Assembly: GCF_030848805.1 (NCBI RefSeq)
Contig: NC_092369.1
Coordinates: 1,654,798 to 1,718,797 of the forward strand
DNA: 64,000 nucleotides
Source: Temnothorax longispinosus
Taxonomy: Eukaryota > Arthropoda > Insecta > Hymenoptera > Formicidae
Direction of reading: 5' to 3'
Translations under genes and position numbers: made by a program
Notes under the pieces: model-generated
The model's input: the letters and a program-made list of their open reading frames with translations, nothing else
The model's database searches: none
What the model was told of the DNA's origin: nothing
Shown here: positions 34,381 through 43,966 of the stretch, piece after piece
Position numbering within the stretch: position 1 is the first letter of the stretch
How the letters are laid out: the number at the start of each line of letters is the position of its first letter

Positions 34381-35590
34381 TTAATTTTTATCTTCATCCG
34401 TGGAATTATCGTCGTACTGCAAGTCTGGTTCGATTTGTTCGTCAATTTCATCTTCAGCTTGTATATCTGTAACCAGAAATCGTATAATACTTAACAATAT
34501 TTTATTTATTTCATGAAAAGCGTGTTATCAAAGTTTTGAAAAGAAAATATACCTGAATTTGGAGTATCTCCTAGAATATCAGGTGTTATGACTACATCTT
34601 CGTACGCTTCTGGTAATTGATTACCAACGAACCAAGTCATTTTCAATTTGCCTTTTACATCTGTCCATCCGTAATCTGTTGGTGACATGTCGATGTTGTT
34701 TGGATTGTGTACATTCCTCCACAAGCATGCAATATATCTTGTTCGTAATACGTGTTGCAGTAACTCCACGTGACATGGTGGCAAGCAACAAGCATCGTAC
34801 GTATTATACGAACATTCAACGAGAAGGGCTGTGATGTATCTGATACCTTGTATGTCTTATTGAAGATTTCAATTCTAGCTCTGTTGACATCATCTAATTT
34901 TTTTAAGCCATACAAGTGGCAGATAAAAGATTGTATGATGTTAAAAGATTCATCTATATTATAATCTTTAGATCCCAAATCTGCAAATTCTTTTAGAAAA
35001 ATTTCTGAATTCATTAGAATATCTACAAGTTTTTTCTTGCCTCGTCTATAAAGTGCCGGGTTGAAATCACATCCTGTTAGCGCATGAAGAGCTGGTAGCG
35101 CTCGCGAAACTATTGGGCCTAGCTTAACAGAGAGTGCGGAAACGTCGATATATCGGCGTGCCGTACTTACTCCGAGATCCATCCATATTTTCACTGATGC
35201 TTGAAGATGTTCCATATTGGCCAACATGATAACAACAATATCTGTATCAGAGGTTCTGATTGTAACAGTGGAATCTTCTTTTAGCTGACATGCAAGAAAT
35301 ACTGCTTTTGTATCCGCTTCTTCATGATCAGGACATGACAGTTCATGATCGATGGTTAGCGTTACTTTATTATTGGTAACTGAATATATACGTAACACAA
35401 ATCATGACTCAGATATATTGTTTTGTTACCGATAATCGTAGCCATCTCCTGATCAGCCCACGGATCGATAAAAAACTTGACAAGAGCTTCTTTAAACTTG
35501 ATGTTTTTCAAATCTTTCGCAAAATCTGCTGTTTTCGTTTGTTGAGGGCCGGAGATGTAGAAATCCTTGTCATCCACACTACCTCGAGTG
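34381..35590 (-). pseudogene. Broken gene with TGCD-type (XPG/PIN-like) nuclease motif, probably element-borne
   Basis: On the minus strand: KTADFAKDLKNIKFKEALVK, then HEEADTKAVFLA, TSDTDIVVIMLANM, LPALHALTGCDFNPALYRRG and LPPCHVELLQHVLRTRYIA. The spaced acidic residues (EADT, DTD, GCD) resemble an XPG/PIN-type nuclease core; similar proteins occur in many copies in animal genomes, which suggests mobility. The reading frame shifts at about 35380 (within TATATA) and about 34810. A last intron is clear: donor after 34553, acceptor before 34466, in phase, with a short acidic C-terminus ending at 34381. The N-terminal side runs without a break into Lon sequence at about 35590, so this is an insertion or fusion. 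Name and function uncertain. Confidence 0.6.
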
Positions 35591-37300
35591 AGACCAGACT
35601 CGGTTCTAGCTTGTGGAACTAAGTACTGTTTCGCGATGGCGAGCTTTTCTTCAGCAACGTAACCGGACATGTCTATCATCTCCATACGATCTCTTAGGGG
35701 TTCCGGAATAGTGTCTATTACATTTGCCGTGTGCAAATGAATAGTACTTTCGATAAATCTGCTGGAACATCTAAATAGTGATCCAGGAAGTTTACATTCT
35801 GTTCTGGATCCCCAGCATTTCGAGAAGAGCAGATGCTGGATCTCCTTGGTGCCCCCTAAAATAATACAGATAATGTTGTAGAGGATGCAAAAGTCCCAAA
35901 AAAAAATTTTTTTATTGCCAAAAATTTTTAATTCTTTTCAGATATTCTCTAAATGTTCTTTTAAGTATTTCGCAAGGAGATATTTTCTATTTTAAGATAA
36001 TACGTATCAATTTTTTTTACTCTGAGACGTACATATTTTTTTATATAATACAATATTTACAAAGATTACATACTTGCCGATTTTGTCAATTTCATCTATC
36101 AGAATCAACGACGTCTCAGGTTTAGTCTTCTTTAAGCACTGAATGACTTTGCCTGGCATGGCTCCCACATATGTTCTTCTGTATCCTTTAATCTCAGCTA
36201 CATATATCATTCCACCGACGCTAAATCTAAAATATTCTCTGTTCAAAGCGCGAGAGATCGATTTAGCTATTGAGGTTTTGCCGACCCCAGGAGGCCCATA
36301 GAAACACAATATTTTTCCTTGTGTACTGCCTTTCAGTTGACTGACAGCAATAAATTCTGTAATTAAAAGCATAATATACAATGAAAAGCATTCGTATTAT
36401 TTAAATAATATCTACAGGTATATGAGCGCATTTGTGTACCAAGTATTCTTTTCTTTATATCGTCCATTCCGTAGTGGTCCTCATCCAAAATTTGGCGGCA
36501 TCTTGAAGATTTAGATTCTCTGTACTTGTCACACCCCATGGCATAGACGTAAGCCAGTCGAGATAATTTCTTGTAACACTAAGAAATATAAAATTTACAT
36601 GAAATTTATATAAATCATCAACGCGTATGTAATATATATACTTAATATTATATTCGATACAGACTTGAATTCGCTACTATAGACTTAATAAAAAGGAAAG
36701 TTTATTCAATTCCTCTTCCAAGACATCCATGATTGGTTTAGTCTTTTGTCTTATTCTTTCCCTATACTTTTCTTCTATCGCATCTTTGTCATCCTTTACC
36801 AGCCCTAACTCTTTCTTAATAACTTTCACGTGTTCGTGAAGAATATATTTTCTATGTTGTTGTTTTACTTTCTCCTCAACCTCTCTGCCAATTTTTTGCT
36901 GCAGCTTACTTAATTCATATTCCTTTTCCAAAAGCGCAAGCGATAACCTCAGTCTTTTTAAAATCTATGAAAGAAATATTATTTTAATATTTTCCATAAA
37001 ATCTTATTTGCTGTACATGATACAATAATGCAATGATGTACTTACGTCCATTTCTTCTAAAACTTGCTGCAAGTCCTGTGCATCTGCTCTAGTTAAGACA
37101 GCACCTATTAAATCACTGAGGTAAACCGAGTTATCCACAACTCTTTGTCCCTGATGCAAAGGATTCATGCTACGTGTATGCCTCGGATTGTTTTGATGAG
37201 TTCTTGCGTCAATGCTTGTTTAGAAAATATTTCTGACAGTGAAATTAATTTCCGATATCGTAACACAGGCCTGCGACCGGTTTGCACTTGTTGGCCGATT
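35591..37300 (-). pseudogene. LONP1: Mitochondrial Lon protease (LONP1) pseudogene, intron-containing
   Basis: Minus-strand blocks follow Lon order: ALTQELIKTIRG, VVDNSVYLSDLIGAVLTRAD (exon to 37046), ELSKLQQKIGREVEEK and KKELGLVKDDKDAIEEK (36.68-36.96 kb), VTRNYLDWLTSMPWG and DEDHYGMDDIKKRIL (36.44-36.58 kb), the ATPase GPPGVGKTS Walker A and LILIDEIDKIGK Walker B (36.07-36.36 kb), then IPEPLRDRMEMIDMSGYV. Lon degrades damaged matrix proteins. Here at least four frameshifts occur (within QDAA/QILDED, before DPEQN, before ANVIDT, and after KLSFL) and about nine residues are missing near 37160. The protease domain is absent because the TGCD-type gene starts where it should continue. Introns are kept, so this is a duplicated gene piece, not a retrocopy. 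Confidence 0.85.
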
Positions 37301-37316
37301 TTATTGCCATCCCTAC

Positions 37317-37712
37317 GTCCCCACTCCCCTCGCTTTGTAGCATCTAGGCTGCTCGCGGAGACGAAAGAATAAGCTCGGGCTCAGGCTCAGGGATGGTATT
37401 AGCTGTAAATCACATGAGGCTTTGGTGCGTGTTGCCCTTCGCGCTACGCACTGTTTTTTTGTGGTATATGTATATTTTATATGTACACAATTAACATACA
37501 TTTTCATTTTACTGTTACTCTTAACTTTATAACATAATCATATTGATAACTCTACATAAAAAAAGAACCGTGGCCGTGATTAGCGCGCAGGGCAACACTC
37601 ACCTGCAAAGCTCCATATGATTTACAGTTAATACCATTACATCCCTGAGCTCGAGCGTCGTCTTTCGTCTCTGCGAGCAGCCTAGATGCTACAAAGTGAG
37701 GGGAGTGGGGAA
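37317..37712. mobile_element. Foldback element with about 130-bp arms
   Basis: The arm containing CCACTCCCCTCGCTTTGTAG at 37320-37450 is mirrored at about 37570-37708, with small insertions and deletions. The central 120 bp are AT-rich. It borders the 5' end of the Lon relic. Confidence 0.75.
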
Positions 37713-37718
37713 TTGGCC

Positions 37719-37825
37719 GGTTCTTATATTTAAGACCGTCTTAAGTACCTTAAGTATCTTAAAATGTTATGAACCAAGAGCCGTATTAGCATCATTATAC
37801 TTAAAACGGTCTTGAAATAAGAACC
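37719..37825. mobile_element. Small MITE, about 107 bp
   Basis: GGTTCTTATATTTAAGACCG at the left is mirrored by CGGTCTTGAAATAAGAACC at the right. It lies immediately after the foldback element. Confidence 0.7.
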
Positions 37826-38089
37826 AACTATGAATACCGGTCATTGTCACGAACTTGAATATTCCCGCGAATGCAATGTTGACACAAGTGTGCCAACATA
37901 CTGGATCGGAACTGATCGGAACATACATACACCATACATGTTGCGTCATATTGCGCACCATGTACCGGAATCAGTGTCGCGAATCTCGTTTTCAAAGTGA
38001 AGACCCCGCACCCCGCACGCATACACATGTCATGTCGTGAAATCAAATCATCGGCCCGGGAAACAACAATCCGTGAATCGCGCGCTACC

Positions 38090-38384
38090 GTGAATCTTAT
38101 TGTGTGTATATCGTATATGAACATCGCCTGCTGTTGTGACGGCGTGCGTGACCGCGCCGTGTCGTTGTCATCATTTTTGTTGTTGATTCCGTGCAAGCTC
38201 GGTTGGTCAAAATGGCGTGAATCGACCGCGCGTTTTTAAGGTTATCTTTGCTCGTGGCGGGTCCAACCGCGCGGCGGGACCGCGTACACGCAACATCCAT
38301 ATCTGTGTTTTTTTTTGTACGAGTGCGCGTTTTACGTCTGCACATTTGCACGTTATCACCCACGTTTATTGTGCTACGAGTTAC
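38090..38384 (+). promoter_or_regulatory. CpG-rich candidate promoter and 5' UTR
   Basis: CpG density rises sharply here compared with flanking DNA, and the region leads into a short open frame with a strong donor. No TATA box is evident. Orientation is inferred from the following exon. Confidence 0.4.
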
Positions 38385-38511
38385 ATGAATTATGAGGACG
38401 GAATGCCCGCAAGCAGTAACAGTCGTATCCGCGATTATTACCCATCGCGGATGTCTGAGCGGCAACAGCTCGCGTTACTTTTGCAAATGACTTCTCAGGA
38501 AATGGTGTCAG
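38385..38511 (+). CDS. Orphan candidate first coding exon, protein unrecognised
   Basis: ATG at 38385 opens a frame of 42 codons that ends at the strong donor TCAG|GTGAGAG. The peptide contains RIRDYYPSRMSERQQLALLL and reads as ordinary, helix-forming protein sequence. No continuing exon could be found before the assembly gap at 41429; the following 3 kb is repeats. I do not recognise the family. Alternatives: a gene whose next exons lie far downstream or in the gap, or a chance frame in a CpG-rich promoter. Confidence 0.4.
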
Positions 38512-39014
38512 GTGAGAGTCAAAGAAAAAGAAAAAGAAAAACGGACTAACATAGCGAACACCCTGATCAAATGCGTGATTGACGAATACAACGGCGTGAA
38601 GTAACCCCGTAATGGTGAACGCTGTAAAATTGCGCGCGCTTTTCTCACTGGTTGAATCGCATTGATGAGACACTCGGTGTGCGATTCTCACGTAATTTTG
38701 TGAGATGCAAGCTCATCAAAATTCTTTAAGACGAATTGTCAAACCAATGACGATGTGGCAATAACCTAAGACGTCGTTTTATATCGTATCATCGATTGTT
38801 ATATTTGTTGACTTATGTTATTGTTTATGAGATCGGACGCTTTGCATTTTTGCGGTAATTATATAGCTGCGTAATCTCATGTCATCTATACGCGTCTTTA
38901 CGCAGGAAACGCGAAGGAATGCGGAAGGTCTAGTTCCTTCATTCGAATGAATCTTGCCACCCTGTCTGCCCACATGTTCAGGTTTACCAACCATGCAGTT
39001 GACAGGCGGGCTAA

Positions 39015-39154
39015 GGGCCGGTATCACAGTCTCCGCGTAACGTGATCCTCCGCGTAAACTCACTCTGCATCTCTTTCTAACTGTCTCCCTAGAAAGAGAC
39101 GAAGAGTGAGTTTACGCGGAGGATCACGTTACGCGGAGACTGTGATACCGGCCC
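39015..39154. mobile_element. PIF/Harbinger-like MITE, 140 bp with TAA duplication
   Basis: Arms of about 55 bp start GGGCCGGTATCACAGTCTCC and are almost perfectly mirrored. TAA flanks both ends (39012-39014, 39155-39157). Confidence 0.85.
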
Positions 39155-39159
39155 TAAAG

Positions 39160-40555
39160 GGTTCGACCGTGGGACACGATACGTGATGGATCAAAAGATA
39201 CGCGTAAAAAAAAGATAATTATTAACGTTGTTATACAGTGTAACATCGCGAAATTAAAATTTCTATCGTTCGAAGATCGAGTTTTTTTTTTTTTTTTTTT
39301 AATTCATTGTTAGTAAACTCCTTATCGAAAAACATAAGTTTGCTATATCAAAGAGATGATAAAAATAAAGCTACAATTGCGATAAAAGCTATTGTCTAAT
39401 GCAATTATCTCATTTCTATCGATCACACTACGTATTTAAAAAAATTTTGATAAAGTTTCGAAAACTGTTATATTTTTTAAACTTTTTTGTTCATAACTTT
39501 AGTAAATAACGACGACTAAAATCTTTAAAAGGTTACTCAGGAGAGTGTTCTCATATAAAGTCAAAATCATTCCAGGATGAAAATGATATATTCGCAAAAA
39601 TTTGAATTTTTTTTATTGATAAAGTAGAAGATTAAGCTTTCTTTTGAGACGTTTCTGAATCATTTATCATGTTTCGTTCACCTCTGTGAAGTTGGCCACA
39701 CTTTTTCAAAATTTGAAAAAAATAAGCACCAGTTTTGGTTGCTCCCCCGAAGAGTTCTAGAGTTCTCAATTGATAATAGAAAGAGTTTCGTTGATTAAAG
39801 CCGTAAAAACACGATTTGAAGGAACGGAGGGAGGGGTCAACTTCACGATTCTGTAATTTTAAAGAGCTACATACATATAAATTTTCTTGTTTTCAATTTT
39901 AGCGTTTCGATCATTAAGAATAATCGTTAGAACTCTTCGGCGGGCTATCAGAACTCTTAAGAAATTGACGAATTTAAACAAAAATTTTCTTTGAAAATTT
40001 TCAAGTTTATATAGGTCAAAATTTTTTCGGAAATTCGGCAATTTCTTAAGAGTTTTAGTAGTCTTCTTTCCGAAGAGTTGTATACCAGGGGAAGTTGCCC
40101 TAGTACCGAATAATATGATATTTGCACATTTCTACTTTTAGAAGTACTGGGGCAGCTTCTTCTATAGTGTGTAAAAGTATAAAATGTTGAAACCTTAGAT
40201 TTATCTGACAATTATAAATTGGCATCAATTTTTTATATCAAATTTTTTGTACAAATGTTTATACCTTGGTTTATACAATGTGGGGCGCATGTAACTTGGC
40301 GTCATTTCTTTACTTTTTTTTAAATAATTTTATAGATTTATAATAATTTCACTTATTTAACGGAAAACTGAATAGCTCAGAGCTTTAGCGTCAAGAACAG
40401 TTGAAAAAGAATTAAAAATGAAGATATGGGAGAGACTGTGTGTGTAGTTAGCATATCAACTGTCAGCATATAAAAAAAAGTGGTTCTTTTTACATACAAC
40501 CGAGTTCTATAGTTCCTGATAAATAACAATGGTTCTGGTCATTCAACATGAAAAA
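39160..40555. other. AT-rich DNA with inverted repeats
   Basis: A poly-T run lies at about 39283-39300. An imperfect inverted repeat (arms about 39925-39976 and 40025-40082, containing CTCTTAAGAAATTG) may be a small foldback element. No gene is seen. Confidence 0.5.
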
Positions 40556-40557
40556 AC

Positions 40558-41330
40558 TGAAGTTCAGAAATGATGTGCTATATGACTTCCCGCGAAGTCA
40601 GCATATGAAATCATTTTTTCGAATTTTACTCCGTTGAATTTTATAGCTTTTGACGAGTTCTATAACATAATTCTGACTGCAGGCTACCTCTACCTCTAAA
40701 TAATTATTAAACACGTATTATCAGCATATCACTCATATTATAGTGATATGCTATGCTTCTACGATAAGTTCTCGGTTCGTTCGAGTTTTTAAACAATAGT
40801 TCTACGCCCTTCTGATGATAGTTTCGCGTAGTTCTGACCACTGGCTATTTCTATATAATTATTAACACGTCGTGTCATATTACCCATACTAAAGTGATAC
40901 GCTGTTCTTACGATGAATTCTCGTTTTGTTTTGTTTCGTTTTATAACCATAATTTTAGCATTACACAAAAAATAAATTTGGCGCAAACTTTTCATTGAGT
41001 GATATGCTGATAATGATTGTTAATAATTATTTAGAGATGGTCAGTAGTCATAACTACGCAGAACTATCATTAACGAGCCTGGAACTATCGTTTAAAATCT
41101 CGAACGAACTGAGAACTTGTCGCAGAAGCATAGCATATCATCATAGTATGAGTGATATGCTGATAATTGTTAATAATTATTTAGAGGTAGCCTGTGGTCA
41201 GAACTATGTTATAGAACTATAGAACTCGTCGAAAACTATAAAATTCAATGGAGTAAATTTCGAAAAAATGATATGATAGGTATGCTGACTTCGCGGAAAG
41301 TTAGCATATCATTTCTCAACTTCCGTTTAT
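40558..41330. mobile_element. Large foldback element next to the assembly gap
   Basis: The left arm (about 40558-40900) and right arm (about 41000-41330) are inverted copies, with shared words such as GAGTGATATGCTGATAAT and GTTAATAATTATTTAGAG. Each arm also holds internal direct repeats of about 150 bp. No protein frame. Target duplication not determined. Confidence 0.7.
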
Positions 41331-41428
41331 TTATGTTAAAGATGTATATCGCTTATGTCAAAATAGAGGGATGAAGCTAAAATTTACAGAGATTGTGCAC
41401 TTATATATCCCAAAAACCTGTGTTAAAT

Positions 41429-41928
41429 NNNNNNNNNNNNNNNNNNNNNNNNNNNNNNNNNNNNNNNNNNNNNNNNNNNNNNNNNNNNNNNNNNNNNNNN
41501 NNNNNNNNNNNNNNNNNNNNNNNNNNNNNNNNNNNNNNNNNNNNNNNNNNNNNNNNNNNNNNNNNNNNNNNNNNNNNNNNNNNNNNNNNNNNNNNNNNNN
41601 NNNNNNNNNNNNNNNNNNNNNNNNNNNNNNNNNNNNNNNNNNNNNNNNNNNNNNNNNNNNNNNNNNNNNNNNNNNNNNNNNNNNNNNNNNNNNNNNNNNN
41701 NNNNNNNNNNNNNNNNNNNNNNNNNNNNNNNNNNNNNNNNNNNNNNNNNNNNNNNNNNNNNNNNNNNNNNNNNNNNNNNNNNNNNNNNNNNNNNNNNNNN
41801 NNNNNNNNNNNNNNNNNNNNNNNNNNNNNNNNNNNNNNNNNNNNNNNNNNNNNNNNNNNNNNNNNNNNNNNNNNNNNNNNNNNNNNNNNNNNNNNNNNNN
41901 NNNNNNNNNNNNNNNNNNNNNNNNNNNN
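41429..41928. other. Assembly gap, 500 N
   Basis: Exactly 500 N bases, a length often used as a placeholder, so true size and content are unknown. It lies between the foldback element and the 3' end of the THAP gene, and could hide further exons of either neighbour. Confidence 1.
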
Positions 41929-42038
41929 GTACAGTTGGATATATTTCAAGTCATTTTTTACCACATCTATTAGGAAGAATCGAGATCGATGTGTCATTGT
42001 ACTTTGATCTGTTCTCATCCGGTAATATTCATCTCATC

Positions 42039-43198
42039 TCATCTTTTTTCTTCTTCATTCGTATTTAATTTTATTCTTCTCCTAAGCGTTCGTTCTGAGG
42101 GTAAAGGAATTCCCTGATTCAATATCTCTTTATAACCGCTACTGCCACAAGATGATCTCAACTTCAAAGCTTTTTGGATGGTATCATTAGACCATCTGTC
42201 ACCTCGTACAGATGGCCTACAGAGAGTTTTAATTTGATCGTCATTAAGTATTTTTTCGAAGTTCTGGCTGTGTTTCAAACACATTTCTTTTATTAATTTC
42301 GTTTTTTCATACATCAGTTGTTTAACGCGTTTCATCAGCCTTATATTTGATTTATTTAATTTGTCAATTATCTTGCTTGCTTGTTGAAGCTTTAATTTTG
42401 CTTCTTTTGCTTCTAATTTTGCCTGCTTAGCTTCTAACATAGCTTTCTGAATTTTTCCATCAGGCTTTTCTACAACTTTCTTAACGTCAACCATGTTTAA
42501 TGGTACAGGTATAGCTTCTTGTGAAACAGGTGTTGATACTATCAAAACTGAATTTTCTTTTTCTTCATTGTGGATGTTTCTTGTCAATTCAGTAAATGAT
42601 TCAGCGATATTAACTGTTTTCGAGTCTATTTTTTCTATATCTCTTGCTAACACATTGTCCAAGAAATCATGATCTGATTTGTATGCTGGTTCAGTTTTGA
42701 CGTCAATCTAGAATGTGGATATATAACCAACAGTATTATTAATTATAAATCTTTTGGCATGTAAATTCTTAAAAGCAGATACACACATACATTTTTGCAA
42801 ACTACAGTAAAAACTTACATTTAAAGAAAGTGGATCTCTTTTCATGAGCAATATTTCATGAGCAATGTTTGTACTTTTTTCCCGCAAACCAATCGTCGGA
42901 ATTGCACAACTTTTCAATTTTTTCTTTCCATCAACCCGTTGTCGTTCCCACATTTCTGGTGCAAAGTGTACCTGTTACATATATAAATAATATTAAATAC
43001 CGATTATAAATGTTGCAAATAAAGATAAATAAAGCTTACCCCGCATACATAATACTTGCTGAACTTTGAAGGATCTAAGTCGGACCTACCAATGTTATTC
43101 ACCCATATATTTCTTCTCTTTACATCTGTTGGAATGCAATGCATAGAATATTTTTTTTTGGAAGAATTACTGCACTTCAATACGCAACAAGAAGGCAT
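42039..43198 (-). CDS. THAP-domain protein related to P-element transposase / THAP9
   Basis: Three minus-strand exons join in phase 0 with consensus splice sites: 43198-43040, 42971-42819, 42707-42039; 326 residues. The N-terminus is a THAP zinc finger, which binds DNA: MPSCCVLKCSNS gives the first cysteines, and YVCG|VHFAPEMW, split by intron 1, gives the C-x2-H pair; SCAIPTIGL is the AVPTIF-like box that ends the fold. Residues of roughly 150-240 are a Lys/Glu/Leu coiled coil. The C-terminus (WSNDTIQKALKLRSSCGSSG and PLPSERTLRRRI) matches the helix-turn-helix that precedes the RNase H domain in P-element transposases and THAP9. That catalytic domain is absent: the frame stops at 42039, 110 bp before the gap. 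It may be a domesticated DNA-binding protein, a truncated element, or incompletely assembled. No broken codon is seen. Confidence 0.8.
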
Positions 43199-43966
43199 CT
43201 TGTGTGTGACCTGTAAATAAATTATACCTATATTCAAAAATATAAAATATTAATTTTATAAATGTCGTTAAGATTATTGAGGTTAGAGATTTAATAAAGT
43301 ATGTGTTTGATTCTTTTAAAGAATTATACAATATCTGACAGTTTCATAATTTATGTAAGTCTACTAATATACTATAAAATCTTTCAATTTATTACTTTCT
43401 TTAATTAATAACGTTGAACACCTTTATAACAGTATATACACACTTTATAGCACTTTATACTTTCATTTTTATCACTGGCCGCGTTCAGCAGACACAACTG
43501 TTGAGTTCGTCTTATCAACTCTCTACGTTGATTGGTTGGTTCTAAAAGTAAGAGCCACGCACGATCGACTGCTACTGAGCGGCTTGGTCTGCTGAACGCG
43601 CCTACTGTCATCACTGATTGGTGCCGCCATTGCGTATCAACCAATAAAAATTGGTCGAATCTATCGACAGGGCTTTTACTTCTAGGGACTCTAAATCCGA
43701 ACAATTCGCGGCTGCCGTTTGAAGGATTTGCAACGCGCGCCGATTGGCAGGCCTGCCGTTCTCCCTCCTGCCGCCGTTCTCATTGTTGCTGTTTTGTGGC
43801 CGGTGTGTTTGCTAGTTTACGTTTTTGGTTGTTTCCCCTCGCGTGGAACGTTCTCCCCTTGAGATTTCGTGGATTTTACGCGGCGCGTCACGTTGACAAA
43901 ACAATCGGGATAATTGGGAGAAAACGCAGAAAGCTCGTCGGTGGTGGTTGTCGGCGGCGGCGGAGA
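43199..43966. promoter_or_regulatory. Shared divergent promoter region of the THAP gene and PPP4R2
   Basis: Two oppositely oriented coding regions start 768 bp apart. The right half is CpG-rich and carries CCAAT-box words in both orientations near 43528, 43615 and 43640 (GATTGGT, CCAAT). A small inverted-repeat element occupies the middle. A bidirectional promoter is inference. Confidence 0.5.
43477..43602. mobile_element. Small inverted-repeat element in the divergent promoter
   Basis: GGCCGCGTTCAGCAGAC at the left is mirrored by GTCTGCTGAACGCGCC at the right, 126 bp overall. Only the termini are mirrored. It may supply promoter sequence to PPP4R2. Confidence 0.55.

Noticed and set aside
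41371..42018. Long frames across the gap
   Set aside because: They consist of N bases translated as X.
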